Shown piece by piece: positions 34,068 through 42,730 of a stretch of 43,269 nt of DNA. Under the pieces are notes generated by a model. That model was not told where the DNA came from. It saw only the letters and a list, made by a program, of their open reading frames with translations, and searched no databases. Position 1 is the first letter of the stretch. Every line of letters starts with the position of its first letter. Source of the DNA: Rhodopirellula sp. (GTDB taxonomy: Bacteria > Planctomycetota > Planctomycetia > Pirellulales > Pirellulaceae). The DNA lies in assembly GCA_024644085.1 (NCBI GenBank), contig JAHELS010000026.1, positions 1,959-45,227 of the forward strand, given 5' to 3'. Both the position numbers and the translations under genes were made by a program.

Positions 34068-37000
34068 ATGGACAAGTACCATGTCTTGAACGAGGAACTG
34101 TGCAAGCGATTGCCGCTACCGCTCGCTCAACTTTACGAGCGCGCGCACAGTGCCAAGTCCGAGATGGAGCGGCATCATATCGCTTACTATCTTTGGGAAG
34201 CCGGCATCAAGCTGATGGCTTCCGCCGTGGTGCTCAGGTACGCGATGCAGAGCCCGCAACAGCAGGAACACGCTGTTCTTTTACAGCGATTGGTAAAACC
34301 GCAAACCTCGCACTGGTGTGAAATTCTACGTGCTCTGCTGCCGATTACTGCTCGCGGCGACGCGTTTCTGAATCGCAACCATAAGATGCTCGCGGGTAAG
34401 CTGGGGGCGGATTTATCCCATTGCTCGCAGCTGGACATGGCGCTGCGAACCGAAGCAAACGGCGTTGACGGACCCGATGGCACGCTTCTGCATCTGTTTG
34501 AGCGTGTTGCCGGCTATCGCGAAGCAGTATTCGCGCCCGATCTGTTTGCCGGCGGATCGAACAGAATGTATCGATACATGGGCGACTTGTTGCTGTCGGC
34601 CGCAGGGGAATGGCTGCCGCGAATCGATGTGCTGGCTGGGCGACAGCTGGCGTTCATCAACAATGTCACGACCGAGGATACGGATCGGACGCGGGTAGAC
34701 CGAATCGAACTGACCGGGACACATCCCCTGATGGCACGTCCCTGGGAATTCTCTGGTTCACCGTCGCGTCTACCGCGCGCCGGCACCCTGTGCGTGCATC
34801 CTGCGGCGACGCCGCGCAGCGACGATGAAACCGTTCGTCAACTACAGTCGTTGCATCCGCTCGTGCTCTTTGATGCAGAGGCGGATCACGTCTTCTTTCG
34901 CGGCAGCACCGCCAACGGCGACCAGCCAGAATACCTGTGTTATACGACTGGCCAGACGTTAGATCCGGATCCGCTGGGGGAGGACTTCAATGATCTGATG
35001 AAGCAGCTTCTGCGGATTCCGATCGATGTCAAATCGGATGCTTGGTCAAATCGAATCGAGAATGGCAAATCACCGCGCGACACAACGTTGCAAGGTCAAG
35101 GGCGCGAGAACCACCGATTGGGCGAGTTCAATCTCCTGACCCGAATGGGCCGCGGAGGGATTGGAAAGGTCTTCCGGGCATGGCAACCATCGCTTGGCAA
35201 GCAGGTCGCGATCAAGTGTCTTTCCAAGTCAGAAAACCCGGGGGCCGTGGCACGTTGTGCAAGTGAGATCCTGGCGTTGGCACGCGTCGAGCACCCGAAC
35301 CTGGTCAGGGTTTTTGCCTCCGGGGACGAGGAAGACCACTGGTATTTTGCAATGGAACTTGTCGACGGTGTCGAGCTTGGCGCCGTCGGCGAACGATTTT
35401 GCAGCGACGGCGTCGAACCGGCGATGATCGATCACAAAGCGTGGAACGACAAATTCAGGCAGACCCTCCGCGAAGCAAGGCTTACGGAACGTCCATTGGA
35501 TGACGAATTTGACGTAACACAATTGCTTGACCGCAGCCCCAGCGCCGATACACGATCGGCAAGCCACGCCACGCTGGATTACGTCCGGCACATTGTCCGC
35601 TTGTTGCTTCCCGTCGTCCGGGCTGCGGAGTCGCTGCATGAATCGGGCGTCGTGCACGGCGAGATTCACCCGGGCAACGTGATGGTCACGTCCGACGGCC
35701 AGAGCGCTGTTCTGATGGATCCGGGAATGCCACGGATGAAGCAAGTGGGAAGTGAAGCAGCGCCGCCGAATCGAACATCTCTCGAAACACTTCGGTACGC
35801 AAGCCCCGAGCAGGTTCTTTCGGCCGGCGCCGTGGACCACCGCAGCGATATCTATGGCTTGGGCGCGACGCTGTGGGAATCGTTAACGCTGCGGCCGCTG
35901 TTCGCATCGTGCGACGAAACCGACCCGTTGGAAACGATGCGTTGCATTGAGTACGAGGATCCCGAGTCGATTCGTGACTTGAACCCGCGCGTCCCAAAGG
36001 ACCTTGCTGCGATCATCAACAAGTGCCTGGAAAAAGCACCTCATCGCCGCTACCAATCGGTGGCGGAACTGGGCGACGAATTGTCGCGATTCCTCAATTA
36101 CGAACCGGTATTCGCCCGACCGCTGGGAAGCTTATCGAGGTCGATGCGCGGGATCCTCCGGCATCCGGTCGGCTCGACACTGGCCCTCGTCACGGTGTTG
36201 TCAATTGTCACATTGGGTGCACTCTTTCTGAATCGTCGCAATCTTGCCCGGACGAAGCAGGATCGCTACCAGCTTGAGCTGGCCAATCAACGTGCCGACG
36301 AGGATTTCGAGCGCGCGGTGACGGCGCTCGACGGTGTGTTCGAACTTCTGACCGAAGGAAACCTGAAGCGGCGAGCCGACCTCGAGCCGCTGCGCCAACA
36401 GTTACTCGACTACTACGCCGACCAAGTTTCGCACCACGAAGAAACACGCCACGTCAGTGAGTCGCTGGGACAAGTGCACCAGCGAATCGCCCGGATCATG
36501 GTTTCGATGGGGAATAACGACGCCGACGACCATTTTGACGCAGCGCTGGAGATCTACGAGCAAATGTCCCGCGGCGGATCCGATTCGCGATCGCTGGCCG
36601 CTGCGGCGGGCACTATTCGAATCGAGCGCGGACTCGCATTGATGGGACAACGTGACTATGACAACGCGGAAAAGGACTTTGCCGCAGCACGCGATACCTT
36701 CGCCGAATTGTCCGAGTCCAATCCCGGTAACCTCGATTACTGGCAGCAGCTTGCCGAGGCACACCATAATCTGGGGCGCATTGGTGAGTCGCGGGGGAAC
36801 CGCAACGATTCGCTCGACGCCTACCAGGAAAGCCTCGAGATCCGACGCGACAAGTTGATCGCGAAATCGGACAACCCGCGTTACCTGGGCGATTACGCCC
36901 GCAGTCACGCGAGCATCGGCAATCTGCAACTCAAACAAGGCGACTACGCCGGGGCACTGAGATCCTACGAGGAATCTGTCGCGCTGCGCAAGGAAATCGT

Positions 37001-38522
37001 CGACGTGGATCCGACGGACCATGGAGCCCGACTTCAACTGTCACGCAGCTATAGGGCCCTGGGTCAGCTTCGACAATTGCAAAGTGGTCTGGCCAACGCG
37101 ATCCAGTTGTATGAACACGCAGTTGCCGAAGCTCGGCGGCTCGTCGACGAGGAACCGCTGATCAACGATTACCGGGCTGACCTCGCAAGGTTCAGCAACG
37201 AATTGGTCGAATTGTTGCTCGACGAATCCGATCGCACCGGAGATACCGAGCTATCGCGGAAAGCGCAACGGCACGTTGAAGAGACGGCTTACTTGCATGC
37301 CGAGATCGCGCTTCGAAATCCCGAGGATGCCGCTGCCATCGCGTCGCTTGCCCAAAGCCATTTGAATACGGCCCGCTTGCTGGCCGACCAACCGCAGCTG
37401 GCGCTTTCCGAGTTGGACGAATCGCGATTGCTGTTCGCACGAATCGAACAACCCAGTGCGATGGACCTGTTCCAAATGGGCGTCATCGAGGCGCTGACCG
37501 CCGAACTGAGGCAACAGTCCGAACCCGGCGGCGAAACCGATATCCAACCATACGTTGACGCCGCGGTAGAACTGCTCTCGCGCGCGGTGAAAAGCAACCG
37601 CTATACGACACTGCCGCGAATCCAGCGATGCCGAGTACTGGACGACATTCGCAACCGGCCCGGGTTCCGCGACCTGGTCGCAACCCAGCCTCGCGGTGCC
37701 GAGCGCCGTGCCGTTGACGCCCGCCAAGTCGATTCGCTCTATGCCCTCGCCGTCGGCGTCTCGGACTATGTTGACCCAAAGCTCGACTTGAGCTATCCGG
37801 ATGATGATGCCCGCTCGCTTTCGGAAGTCTATCGCGCCCAAAAATCGGTTTTCGATCGAAAAATCAATGTTCATCAGTTGATTGACGAGAAAGCGACACG
37901 CCGAAACATCCTGAACACGATCAATGAAATGCGAACCGCGGCGCAATCCGACGGGCCATGCTTGTTTGTGATTTCACTTTCGGGTCACGGTCGACTCCAT
38001 GAAGGAGGCGACTACTATTTCCTGCCCCATGATTTCGAGGATGACGCGGCAATCACCGCAACTGGTGTCTCCTGGGACGACCTTCTGAAGGAATTTGAGT
38101 TGATCCCGGGCGTGGTGATCGTCGTCCTCGACACGTGCCACAGCGGCGCGGTCGACGCGCCGATGCGCCGACAAATGGAATTGGCCGTCGCGCATTTCAC
38201 TGAACGGGTCGAGCGAACGACGTCGCGCGGTGTCGCCGTGCTGGCCTCATCACTGAGCGGCGAGGCGTCGCGCGAAAAGCCGCAGTGGGGCCACGGCGCT
38301 CTGTCGCTGGCCATTCTCGAAGCGCTGAACGGCGAACACCTGTTCCATGAAACGACCAAAACCGCGATCCCGCAGATCAGCGATGAAAACACGATCACGC
38401 TGTATCAATTGATCGATTACGCGGTCCGGCGTGTCGACGAACTGACCGACCGGCGCCAACACGTGGCGGTCCGCCATCCGAACATGAGCCCGCTCGATAT
38501 CACGCTCGGCGTCGCCGATTGA
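34068..38522 (+). CDS. Kinase-like/TPR/caspase membrane fusion protein
   Basis: A 1484-residue protein. GGAG lies 9 bases before the ATG. Residues 1-340: helical region of unknown function (L-P-L-P-L-A-Q-L-Y-E-R-A-H). About 350-690: Ser/Thr-kinase-like domain with G-loop G-R-G-G-I-G, K in V-A-I-K near 380 and an alphaC Glu, but the catalytic loop near 528 reads H-G-E-I-H-P-G-N instead of H-R-D-x-K-x-x-N and D-F-G is D-P-G; the late motifs S-P-E-Q and S-D-I-Y-G-L-G are normal. About 700-723: one membrane helix. About 770-1090: TPR-like repeats. About 1224-1480: caspase-like domain, His in L-S-G-H-G near 1304 and Cys in L-D-T-C-H-S-G near 1356. A cytosolic kinase-like part with an exported TPR/caspase part is likely, by analogy to PknB-type proteins. 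Confidence 0.92.
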   Translation: MDKYHVLNEELCKRLPLPLAQLYERAHSAKSEMERHHIAYYLWEAGIKLMASAVVLRYAMQSPQQQEHAVLLQRLVKPQTSHWCEILRALLPITARGDAFLNRNHKMLAGKLGADLSHCSQLDMALRTEANGVDGPDGTLLHLFERVAGYREAVFAPDLFAGGSNRMYRYMGDLLLSAAGEWLPRIDVLAGRQLAFINNVTTEDTDRTRVDRIELTGTHPLMARPWEFSGSPSRLPRAGTLCVHPAATPRSDDETVRQLQSLHPLVLFDAEADHVFFRGSTANGDQPEYLCYTTGQTLDPDPLGEDFNDLMKQLLRIPIDVKSDAWSNRIENGKSPRDTTLQGQGRENHRLGEFNLLTRMGRGGIGKVFRAWQPSLGKQVAIKCLSKSENPGAVARCASEILALARVEHPNLVRVFASGDEEDHWYFAMELVDGVELGAVGERFCSDGVEPAMIDHKAWNDKFRQTLREARLTERPLDDEFDVTQLLDRSPSADTRSASHATLDYVRHIVRLLLPVVRAAESLHESGVVHGEIHPGNVMVTSDGQSAVLMDPGMPRMKQVGSEAAPPNRTSLETLRYASPEQVLSAGAVDHRSDIYGLGATLWESLTLRPLFASCDETDPLETMRCIEYEDPESIRDLNPRVPKDLAAIINKCLEKAPHRRYQSVAELGDELSRFLNYEPVFARPLGSLSRSMRGILRHPVGSTLALVTVLSIVTLGALFLNRRNLARTKQDRYQLELANQRADEDFERAVTALDGVFELLTEGNLKRRADLEPLRQQLLDYYADQVSHHEETRHVSESLGQVHQRIARIMVSMGNNDADDHFDAALEIYEQMSRGGSDSRSLAAAAGTIRIERGLALMGQRDYDNAEKDFAAARDTFAELSESNPGNLDYWQQLAEAHHNLGRIGESRGNRNDSLDAYQESLEIRRDKLIAKSDNPRYLGDYARSHASIGNLQLKQGDYAGALRSYEESVALRKEIVDVDPTDHGARLQLSRSYRALGQLRQLQSGLANAIQLYEHAVAEARRLVDEEPLINDYRADLARFSNELVELLLDESDRTGDTELSRKAQRHVEETAYLHAEIALRNPEDAAAIASLAQSHLNTARLLADQPQLALSELDESRLLFARIEQPSAMDLFQMGVIEALTAELRQQSEPGGETDIQPYVDAAVELLSRAVKSNRYTTLPRIQRCRVLDDIRNRPGFRDLVATQPRGAERRAVDARQVDSLYALAVGVSDYVDPKLDLSYPDDDARSLSEVYRAQKSVFDRKINVHQLIDEKATRRNILNTINEMRTAAQSDGPCLFVISLSGHGRLHEGGDYYFLPHDFEDDAAITATGVSWDDLLKEFELIPGVVIVVLDTCHSGAVDAPMRRQMELAVAHFTERVERTTSRGVAVLASSLSGEASREKPQWGHGALSLAILEALNGEHLFHETTKTAIPQISDENTITLYQLIDYAVRRVDELTDRRQHVAVRHPNMSPLDITLGVAD

Positions 38523-38543
38523 ACCAAGGTTCCGCCACACCCA

Positions 38544-39455
38544 TCATTCGCCTTTGGCGACTTCGTACTCGAACTCAGCGAGTTGAGGCAAGTGATCGCT
38601 TAGTGCAAACGAAGCGGGGTCCGCTGTGTTGGTGCGGAATGCACCCTCGAACAGCGGCCGTGATTCGACGACTTGCTTTGCAATTGTCCCGGCTGCCATG
38701 ACGTAATCAATTCGCCACTGAGGTTCGTCCGACTTTATCGTCGGTCCCTCTCCCTTCCCGACCTTTGCGAACGTATCTGTCCATCCAGCCCTGAGCCACA
38801 TCCCATATTCTTCTGTGTCCGGGCCGTGATTGAGATCACCAATGAGAAGCATCGAGCGATCTGCATCGAGGTCGGCCTTCATCGATTCCAACATCGCAGG
38901 AATTTCCCGCAGACGAATTCCTGGATCTGCGCCGGGATAGAGGTGAGCCGAGTGCACGATCAACGGACCAGCACGGGGAAGCTTGATCGTTGCCCGTCCC
39001 CAATGCCGAGTGAACAAGTCTTCGGGCCGCTGGCCCCCGACCAGCGGTGCGTTCATCGGATCTTCGATTTCATACCGGCTGAGCAATGCGCCGGGCCAGT
39101 TGCCACCGCTGGGAAAGAACACGTAGTTCATCTCAAGTCGCTTGGCGATCTGCTTTACCACCGCTTCATCGGGTGCCTCGGAAAAGTTGATGATGTCGGG
39201 ATCGTGGAGCGCCAACTCGTTCGCGAAACGATCCGGCATCTGCCCTTTTGCCGTCGCTGTTTTCGCCATCGCGCGATCCTTCGGCCAACCAGTGCAGGCA
39301 TAAACGTTGTAGGCGATCACGCGCAGATATCTCGGCTCGGACTCGGCCGCAACCGATCGTTTCGCGCCGAACGCTCCGAGCGCGATGCCACCGATCATGG
39401 CTCGCTGCAAGACGTTTCGACGAGTAAGCCCATCGCTCAAAGATGATCGCTTCAT
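38544..39455 (-). CDS. Tat-exported endonuclease/exonuclease/phosphatase-family protein
   Basis: A 303-residue EEP-fold hydrolase. The ATG at 39455, with AGGAATCAGGAA upstream, opens a twin-arginine signal (L-T-R-R-N-V-L-Q-R, then a Gly/Ala-rich helix). EEP motifs in order: V-I-A-Y-N-V-Y, the metal Glu in N-F-S-E-A, H-S-A-H-L-Y-P-G, G-D-L-N-H-G-P-D and the final S-D-H-L-P. Family members cleave nucleic acids, phosphoinositides or sphingomyelin; the exported form suggests a phosphodiesterase acting outside the cytoplasm. It is convergent with the kinase-caspase gene (21 bases between stops). Confidence 0.9.
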   Translation of the reverse strand: MKRSSLSDGLTRRNVLQRAMIGGIALGAFGAKRSVAAESEPRYLRVIAYNVYACTGWPKDRAMAKTATAKGQMPDRFANELALHDPDIINFSEAPDEAVVKQIAKRLEMNYVFFPSGGNWPGALLSRYEIEDPMNAPLVGGQRPEDLFTRHWGRATIKLPRAGPLIVHSAHLYPGADPGIRLREIPAMLESMKADLDADRSMLLIGDLNHGPDTEEYGMWLRAGWTDTFAKVGKGEGPTIKSDEPQWRIDYVMAAGTIAKQVVESRPLFEGAFRTNTADPASFALSDHLPQLAEFEYEVAKGE

Positions 39456-39547
39456 GTTCCTGATTCCTTTGGCTGTTTCTCGATTCTTTCCACAAGTTCT
39501 ATCGGGGCGAACCCGAAAGACGCCAACCACGAGTGATCATTGATTCA

Positions 39548-39943
39548 TCAGCTCGACGGAGCAACTTTGAGTTGATAACCGACCAAGTCATAGGTTACCG
39601 AATAGAAATCGTTCAAGTACAGCGTGACACCGATTGCATCGGCGAGGCGTATGGACGCATCGGCCTTTCCACGAATCGCAATTTCCGTCGCGGCTGCGAG
39701 ATTCGGAGCCCAGAGCAGCGTGATGAGCACCGCGCAGATGCAGGCAACTGTTTTGTGTTTTCCCGTTACGAGCCAAATCATTGTCGCAAGAGTTCCAGCT
39801 AGCGCGATTTGATGCAGGGTCGCAATCCAAAGGAGTGCCCAATGCGGGACCGTCATCTCACCAAGTGCTCGCGGCGCTGCGAACAGCACGGCGAATACAA
39901 GAGTCACCGTCATCAGAGTTCGAATTGAGAAGTTACGATTCAA
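39548..39943 (-). CDS. Membrane protein with F-S-I-R-T-L-M N terminus
   Basis: A 131-residue protein opening M-N-R-N-F-S-I-R-T-L-M, the planctomycete membrane signature. Three hydrophobic segments are visible: residues about 10-27, A-L-L-W-I-A-T-L-H-Q-I-A-L-A-G-T, and V-A-C-I-C-A-V-L-I-T-L-L-W. The last 40 residues (A-S-I-R-L-A-D-A-I-G-V-T-L-Y-L) look soluble. No family is recognised. The upstream gene ends 11 bases before it. Confidence 0.7.
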   Translation of the reverse strand: MNRNFSIRTLMTVTLVFAVLFAAPRALGEMTVPHWALLWIATLHQIALAGTLATMIWLVTGKHKTVACICAVLITLLWAPNLAAATEIAIRGKADASIRLADAIGVTLYLNDFYSVTYDLVGYQLKVAPSS

Positions 39944-39954
39944 TGTCCGGACCC

Positions 39955-40248
39955 TCAGCCACCGGAATATAGCGACCGCGAAAGCTCGAGTACGAAGCAG
40001 TACGCGGCGAGTGCCGTAATCGATCCGAAGAAAATTGCAGCCAACACATCACCGATCAGAGCAAGTTGGAAACGCTGTGGATTCTGCGCGCGATGAATGA
40101 CTACGCCCAAACGTGGAAACCGGACAACGCCTTCTCGCCGCGAAATGAAAAAGCTACGGGCAACAAAGAGACTCGCGAGGCCAAACAAGAGTACCTGGAC
40201 GAGAAAAACAGCAATCAACATGATTCGCAGAAACTTTGTATCGGACAA
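39955..40248 (-). CDS. Two-span membrane protein
   Basis: A 97-residue protein with a first membrane helix (I-M-L-I-A-V-F-L-V-Q-V-L-L-F-G-L), a basic loop (S-R-R-E-G-V-V-R-F-P-R) and a second helix (I-F-F-G-S-I-T-A-L-A-A-Y-C-F-V-L). The function is unknown. It forms part of a run of small minus-strand genes with short gaps. Confidence 0.65.
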   Translation of the reverse strand: MSDTKFLRIMLIAVFLVQVLLFGLASLFVARSFFISRREGVVRFPRLGVVIHRAQNPQRFQLALIGDVLAAIFFGSITALAAYCFVLELSRSLYSGG

Positions 40249-40285
40249 TGCAGATTTGTGTCAGCGGGAGCCTCTGCTTGCGGCG

Positions 40286-40885
40286 TCAACACGTGGTGTG
40301 AGCAAGCAGAACGACGTTGCGACCCTCGGCCGCGAGCGCATTGTAGACCGCGAAAGCCTCCGGGGTTGGCAACACGCGAAGGTCGACCGAGTCGCCGAGC
40401 AATTTTGCATCATCGGTGAGCTGCGCTACGCTGTCCCAGCCAATTCCCACGACGACGACGTCAACGCCTGGGACTATCAAAGCTTCGAGTTCTTCGTGCG
40501 TGATTCGGTGCGTCTTTGGACGGAACCAGAGCATCCCATCACTGTCGACGGTAATGTCGAGGACCGGGAGCGGTGTCACGCCATAGACAGTAAAACCAAA
40601 TCGCGAGTATGAAATTCGCTGCATCGCGGCCGATGCGAGGGGATTCGCGAGTACCAACGCGAAGAACGTTACGGCCGCAATTCGGAATGAGCGTCGGTCA
40701 GGCAGTCGAGTAACGACGAGGAAAAGCAGAAGCGATACGACGATTCCAGTGGCGGCAACGCCAATCGTCAGCGGTATCCGTTCTCGCGAAACGGGAAGAT
40801 TGTGGAACACGACATTCGACATCACGATCGTTACAAGGATTGACACCGTGGCGATCGATTTGGCGGTTTTACGATTGCGTATCAT
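40286..40885 (-). CDS. Membrane protein with Mth938-like C-terminal domain
   Basis: A 199-residue protein from the ATG at 40885 (a TTG at 40945 is open). Three hydrophobic helices are followed by a soluble C-terminal part: L-P-V-L-D-I-T-V-D-S-D-G, V-P-G-V-D-V-V-V-V-G-I-G-W, then T-P-E-A-F-A-V-Y-N-A-L-A-A-E-G-R-N-V. This ending matches the pattern of the Mth938/NDUFAF3 (DUF498) family, where a T-x-x-A-x-x-x-Y-N-x-L-x-x-E-G-R block is typical. In mitochondria NDUFAF3 helps assemble complex I; the bacterial role is not set. Fusion to a membrane anchor is unusual. Confidence 0.65.
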   Translation of the reverse strand: MIRNRKTAKSIATVSILVTIVMSNVVFHNLPVSRERIPLTIGVAATGIVVSLLLFLVVTRLPDRRSFRIAAVTFFALVLANPLASAAMQRISYSRFGFTVYGVTPLPVLDITVDSDGMLWFRPKTHRITHEELEALIVPGVDVVVVGIGWDSVAQLTDDAKLLGDSVDLRVLPTPEAFAVYNALAAEGRNVVLLAHTTC

Positions 40886-40937
40886 TCCTGCTCTTTGCCG
40901 CGCCGGCGCGTCGCCATGCACAGTCAATCTCGATTGG

Positions 40938-41579
40938 TCATTCAATGCAAAAACTCTGGGAGATACGACACTCCGTCAGCCTTCGAATCTCCGCGCATGG
41001 GTGCGTCCTGAGAAGATGGTGCGGCCCGCGCAGGATCTCGCGGTCCTCACCGAGACTCACGAGCGACTCAACGCAAACAAGCGCATCGTAGGCGATTTCG
41101 TTACATGAAACCGAATCGCTGATCAGACCCTCTGTGAGCATTGTGTCCTTGAGGTATCGTCGCAGAAAACTACGGGCATCGCTTATTTCTTGCTCATGAT
41201 CTTTGTGAAGATGCAGAATGCCAAGTGCATTCAGATAACTCGACGCTTCTCCCGCCGGGCAAGAGTCAGCCCACTGGCAAAGTATTTCAACTGCCTCGTC
41301 AGGCCAGAATTCGGATGGCAAGCTGTGTGCGAACACCGGCCAGCAATCGTGATCACCGTTGGCGACGAGAAACCTCAAGATTCGGAAACGATCGGGAATG
41401 TCATGGGCGAACGCAAAGGACAGGCAAAAGTCCACGCGCTGAGAAGCATCCCAATCTCGCCATTCCCTTTTCAGTTGCTTCAACGTGATCGTCGCCGTCC
41501 CGTCCGCCAATCGCGCATGGTACCCATCCGCATAATGCGACCATCGCGTATCAGCAATCGAATCACAGTTGCAAGGCAT
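40938..41579 (-). CDS. Hypothetical helical protein
   Basis: A 213-residue protein without signal peptide or membrane helix. The sequence is helical, with A-S-Q-R-V-D-F-C-L-S-F-A-F-A-H-D, R-F-R-I-L-R-F-L-V-A-N-G and S-S-Y-L-N-A-L-G-I-L, spaced like a HEAT-type or armadillo solenoid. It has seven or more cysteines, many near the start. No catalytic motif was found. The stop is 52 bases before the start chosen for the next gene. Confidence 0.6.
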   Translation of the reverse strand: MPCNCDSIADTRWSHYADGYHARLADGTATITLKQLKREWRDWDASQRVDFCLSFAFAHDIPDRFRILRFLVANGDHDCWPVFAHSLPSEFWPDEAVEILCQWADSCPAGEASSYLNALGILHLHKDHEQEISDARSFLRRYLKDTMLTEGLISDSVSCNEIAYDALVCVESLVSLGEDREILRGPHHLLRTHPCAEIRRLTECRISQSFCIE

Positions 41580-41893
41580 ACGTTAGCTCCGACGTAGACG
41601 AGAAGGAGAGGGTCAGCGCAGCGCAAGTCATGATTCCGCGCTTCGTAACTGTCAAGCGACCTGCCAATGAACTCGCGGTTCCATCGGCGAACCAGCGAAT
41701 TGGCACTCACGCCAATATAGCAGCATTCGTGTGTATCCTCACGATCCATCGATTAGCGCGTGCCGCGGGCTGAACCGGAAATGCCCGTACACATCAAGAT
41801 TGCCGAAAGCCGAGACTAACATTGCAAGTGAATTACAGCACGAGGGCCCCGAGTTAGCGAATGATGCGGTTCTCGCGAGTGGTCGCGAACCTA
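41580..41893. other. Intergenic stretch, no supported gene
   Basis: About 310 bases between the hypothetical gene and the LRR gene. A minus-strand frame at 41749-41480 is open but overlaps the neighbouring CDS by 100 bases and has no family likeness. I see no RNA gene or clear repeat. Confidence 0.4.
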
Positions 41894-42457
41894 TCACATG
41901 TGCCCGCCGGGCTCCGTCGTAATGCGAGTTCGGGGCAGAGCGGTGCGAAGTGCTTGAACGGCTTCGCCTGACAACTTCGTGTCGATGAGCCCCAAAGTTC
42001 GCAACTTGGTCAGTCGAGAGAGCATTTCAACTGAAGCGTCACTGATCTCGGTGCCGTGAAGCTCCAACTTTCGCAGTTCATGCAATTTGGACAAGCCGTT
42101 GAGATCCCCGTCGACCAGCGATGTTCGCTTGACAGCAAGTCGACGAAGATGCGGAAGTTGGAATGCGAGTCTTGCGATCTCCGCCGGATTCTCGGCGTGG
42201 TTTGAACTTACGCTGACGATCCTCGAGCACAAGTCGGCGCCAAAGAACCTTTCGATCGCCGACAGTTCAGCACGATCATTGAAAGAATACCGTTCCAAGT
42301 CGGCCCAGTTGTCGTATTGGTACTCGTACGTGATCTGAACATCATGTCGCCTCAGCTTTGCCGCGATACGTTGTTGCTTGGTCAGCGTCGACATCGCAAC
42401 CGCCAATGCACCGACGATGACGAGCGCGATTCGAATACTAAACCGAGGCAATCGCAT
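41894..42457 (-). CDS. Membrane-anchored leucine-rich-repeat protein
   Basis: A 187-residue protein from the ATG at 42457: M-R-L-P-R-F-S-I-R-I-A-L-V-I-V-G-A-L-A-V (membrane helix with the F-S-I-R signature), a charged linker, then leucine-rich repeats (L-P-H-L-R-R-L-A-V-K-R-T-S-L, L-H-E-L-R-K-L-E-L-H-G-T-E-I, L-T-K-L-R-T-L-G-L-I-D-T-K-L). Such short LRR proteins are frequent in planctomycetes and presumably bind proteins. Its first 20 bases overlap the end of the upstream gene. Confidence 0.82.
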   Translation of the reverse strand: MRLPRFSIRIALVIVGALAVAMSTLTKQQRIAAKLRRHDVQITYEYQYDNWADLERYSFNDRAELSAIERFFGADLCSRIVSVSSNHAENPAEIARLAFQLPHLRRLAVKRTSLVDGDLNGLSKLHELRKLELHGTEISDASVEMLSRLTKLRTLGLIDTKLSGEAVQALRTALPRTRITTEPGGHM

Positions 42458-42716
42458 CGAGTTTGCTCCACTTGTGCGTGGACAATGTTCCTGTGGCGAC
42501 AAGCACGAGAGCAAGAATCGTGGCAGCCCGCTCTGTATTCGGAGCAACAGTGACTACCGAAAGGAACATCAAGCCCAGGATCGAAAACACGGCAATTACC
42601 GCACACACGCTACGGACCGGGGATCGCCAGGCCGTGCAGGTCCAATGCCTGGCATCGTATCGAATCTTGTGGCTCGTCCCGCATTGAGAGGGTTGATACG
42701 GGTTAGTATTTGTCAT
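42438..42716 (-). CDS. Small membrane protein with N-P-Y-Q N terminus
   Basis: A 92-residue protein opening M-T-N-T-N-P-Y-Q-P-S, a start found on many small planctomycete membrane proteins. It has a short soluble N-terminal part, then two hydrophobic helices (V-C-A-V-I-A-V-F-S-I-L-G-L-M-F-L and A-T-I-L-A-L-V-L-V-A-T-G-T). The end overlaps the LRR gene by 20 bases, so the two share a transcript. Function unknown. Confidence 0.75.
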   Translation of the reverse strand: MTNTNPYQPSQCGTSHKIRYDARHWTCTAWRSPVRSVCAVIAVFSILGLMFLSVVTVAPNTERAATILALVLVATGTLSTHKWSKLDAIASV

Positions 42717-42730
42717 CGAACGCTGACCGA

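Noticed and set aside
34065-34068. GTG at 34065 as start of the kinase-caspase gene
   Set aside because: The ATG three bases on has the better spacing to GGAG; the difference is one residue.
41480-41749. 89-codon minus-strand ORF
   Set aside because: It overlaps the neighbouring CDS by 100 bases, has no SD, and its sequence matches no recognised family.
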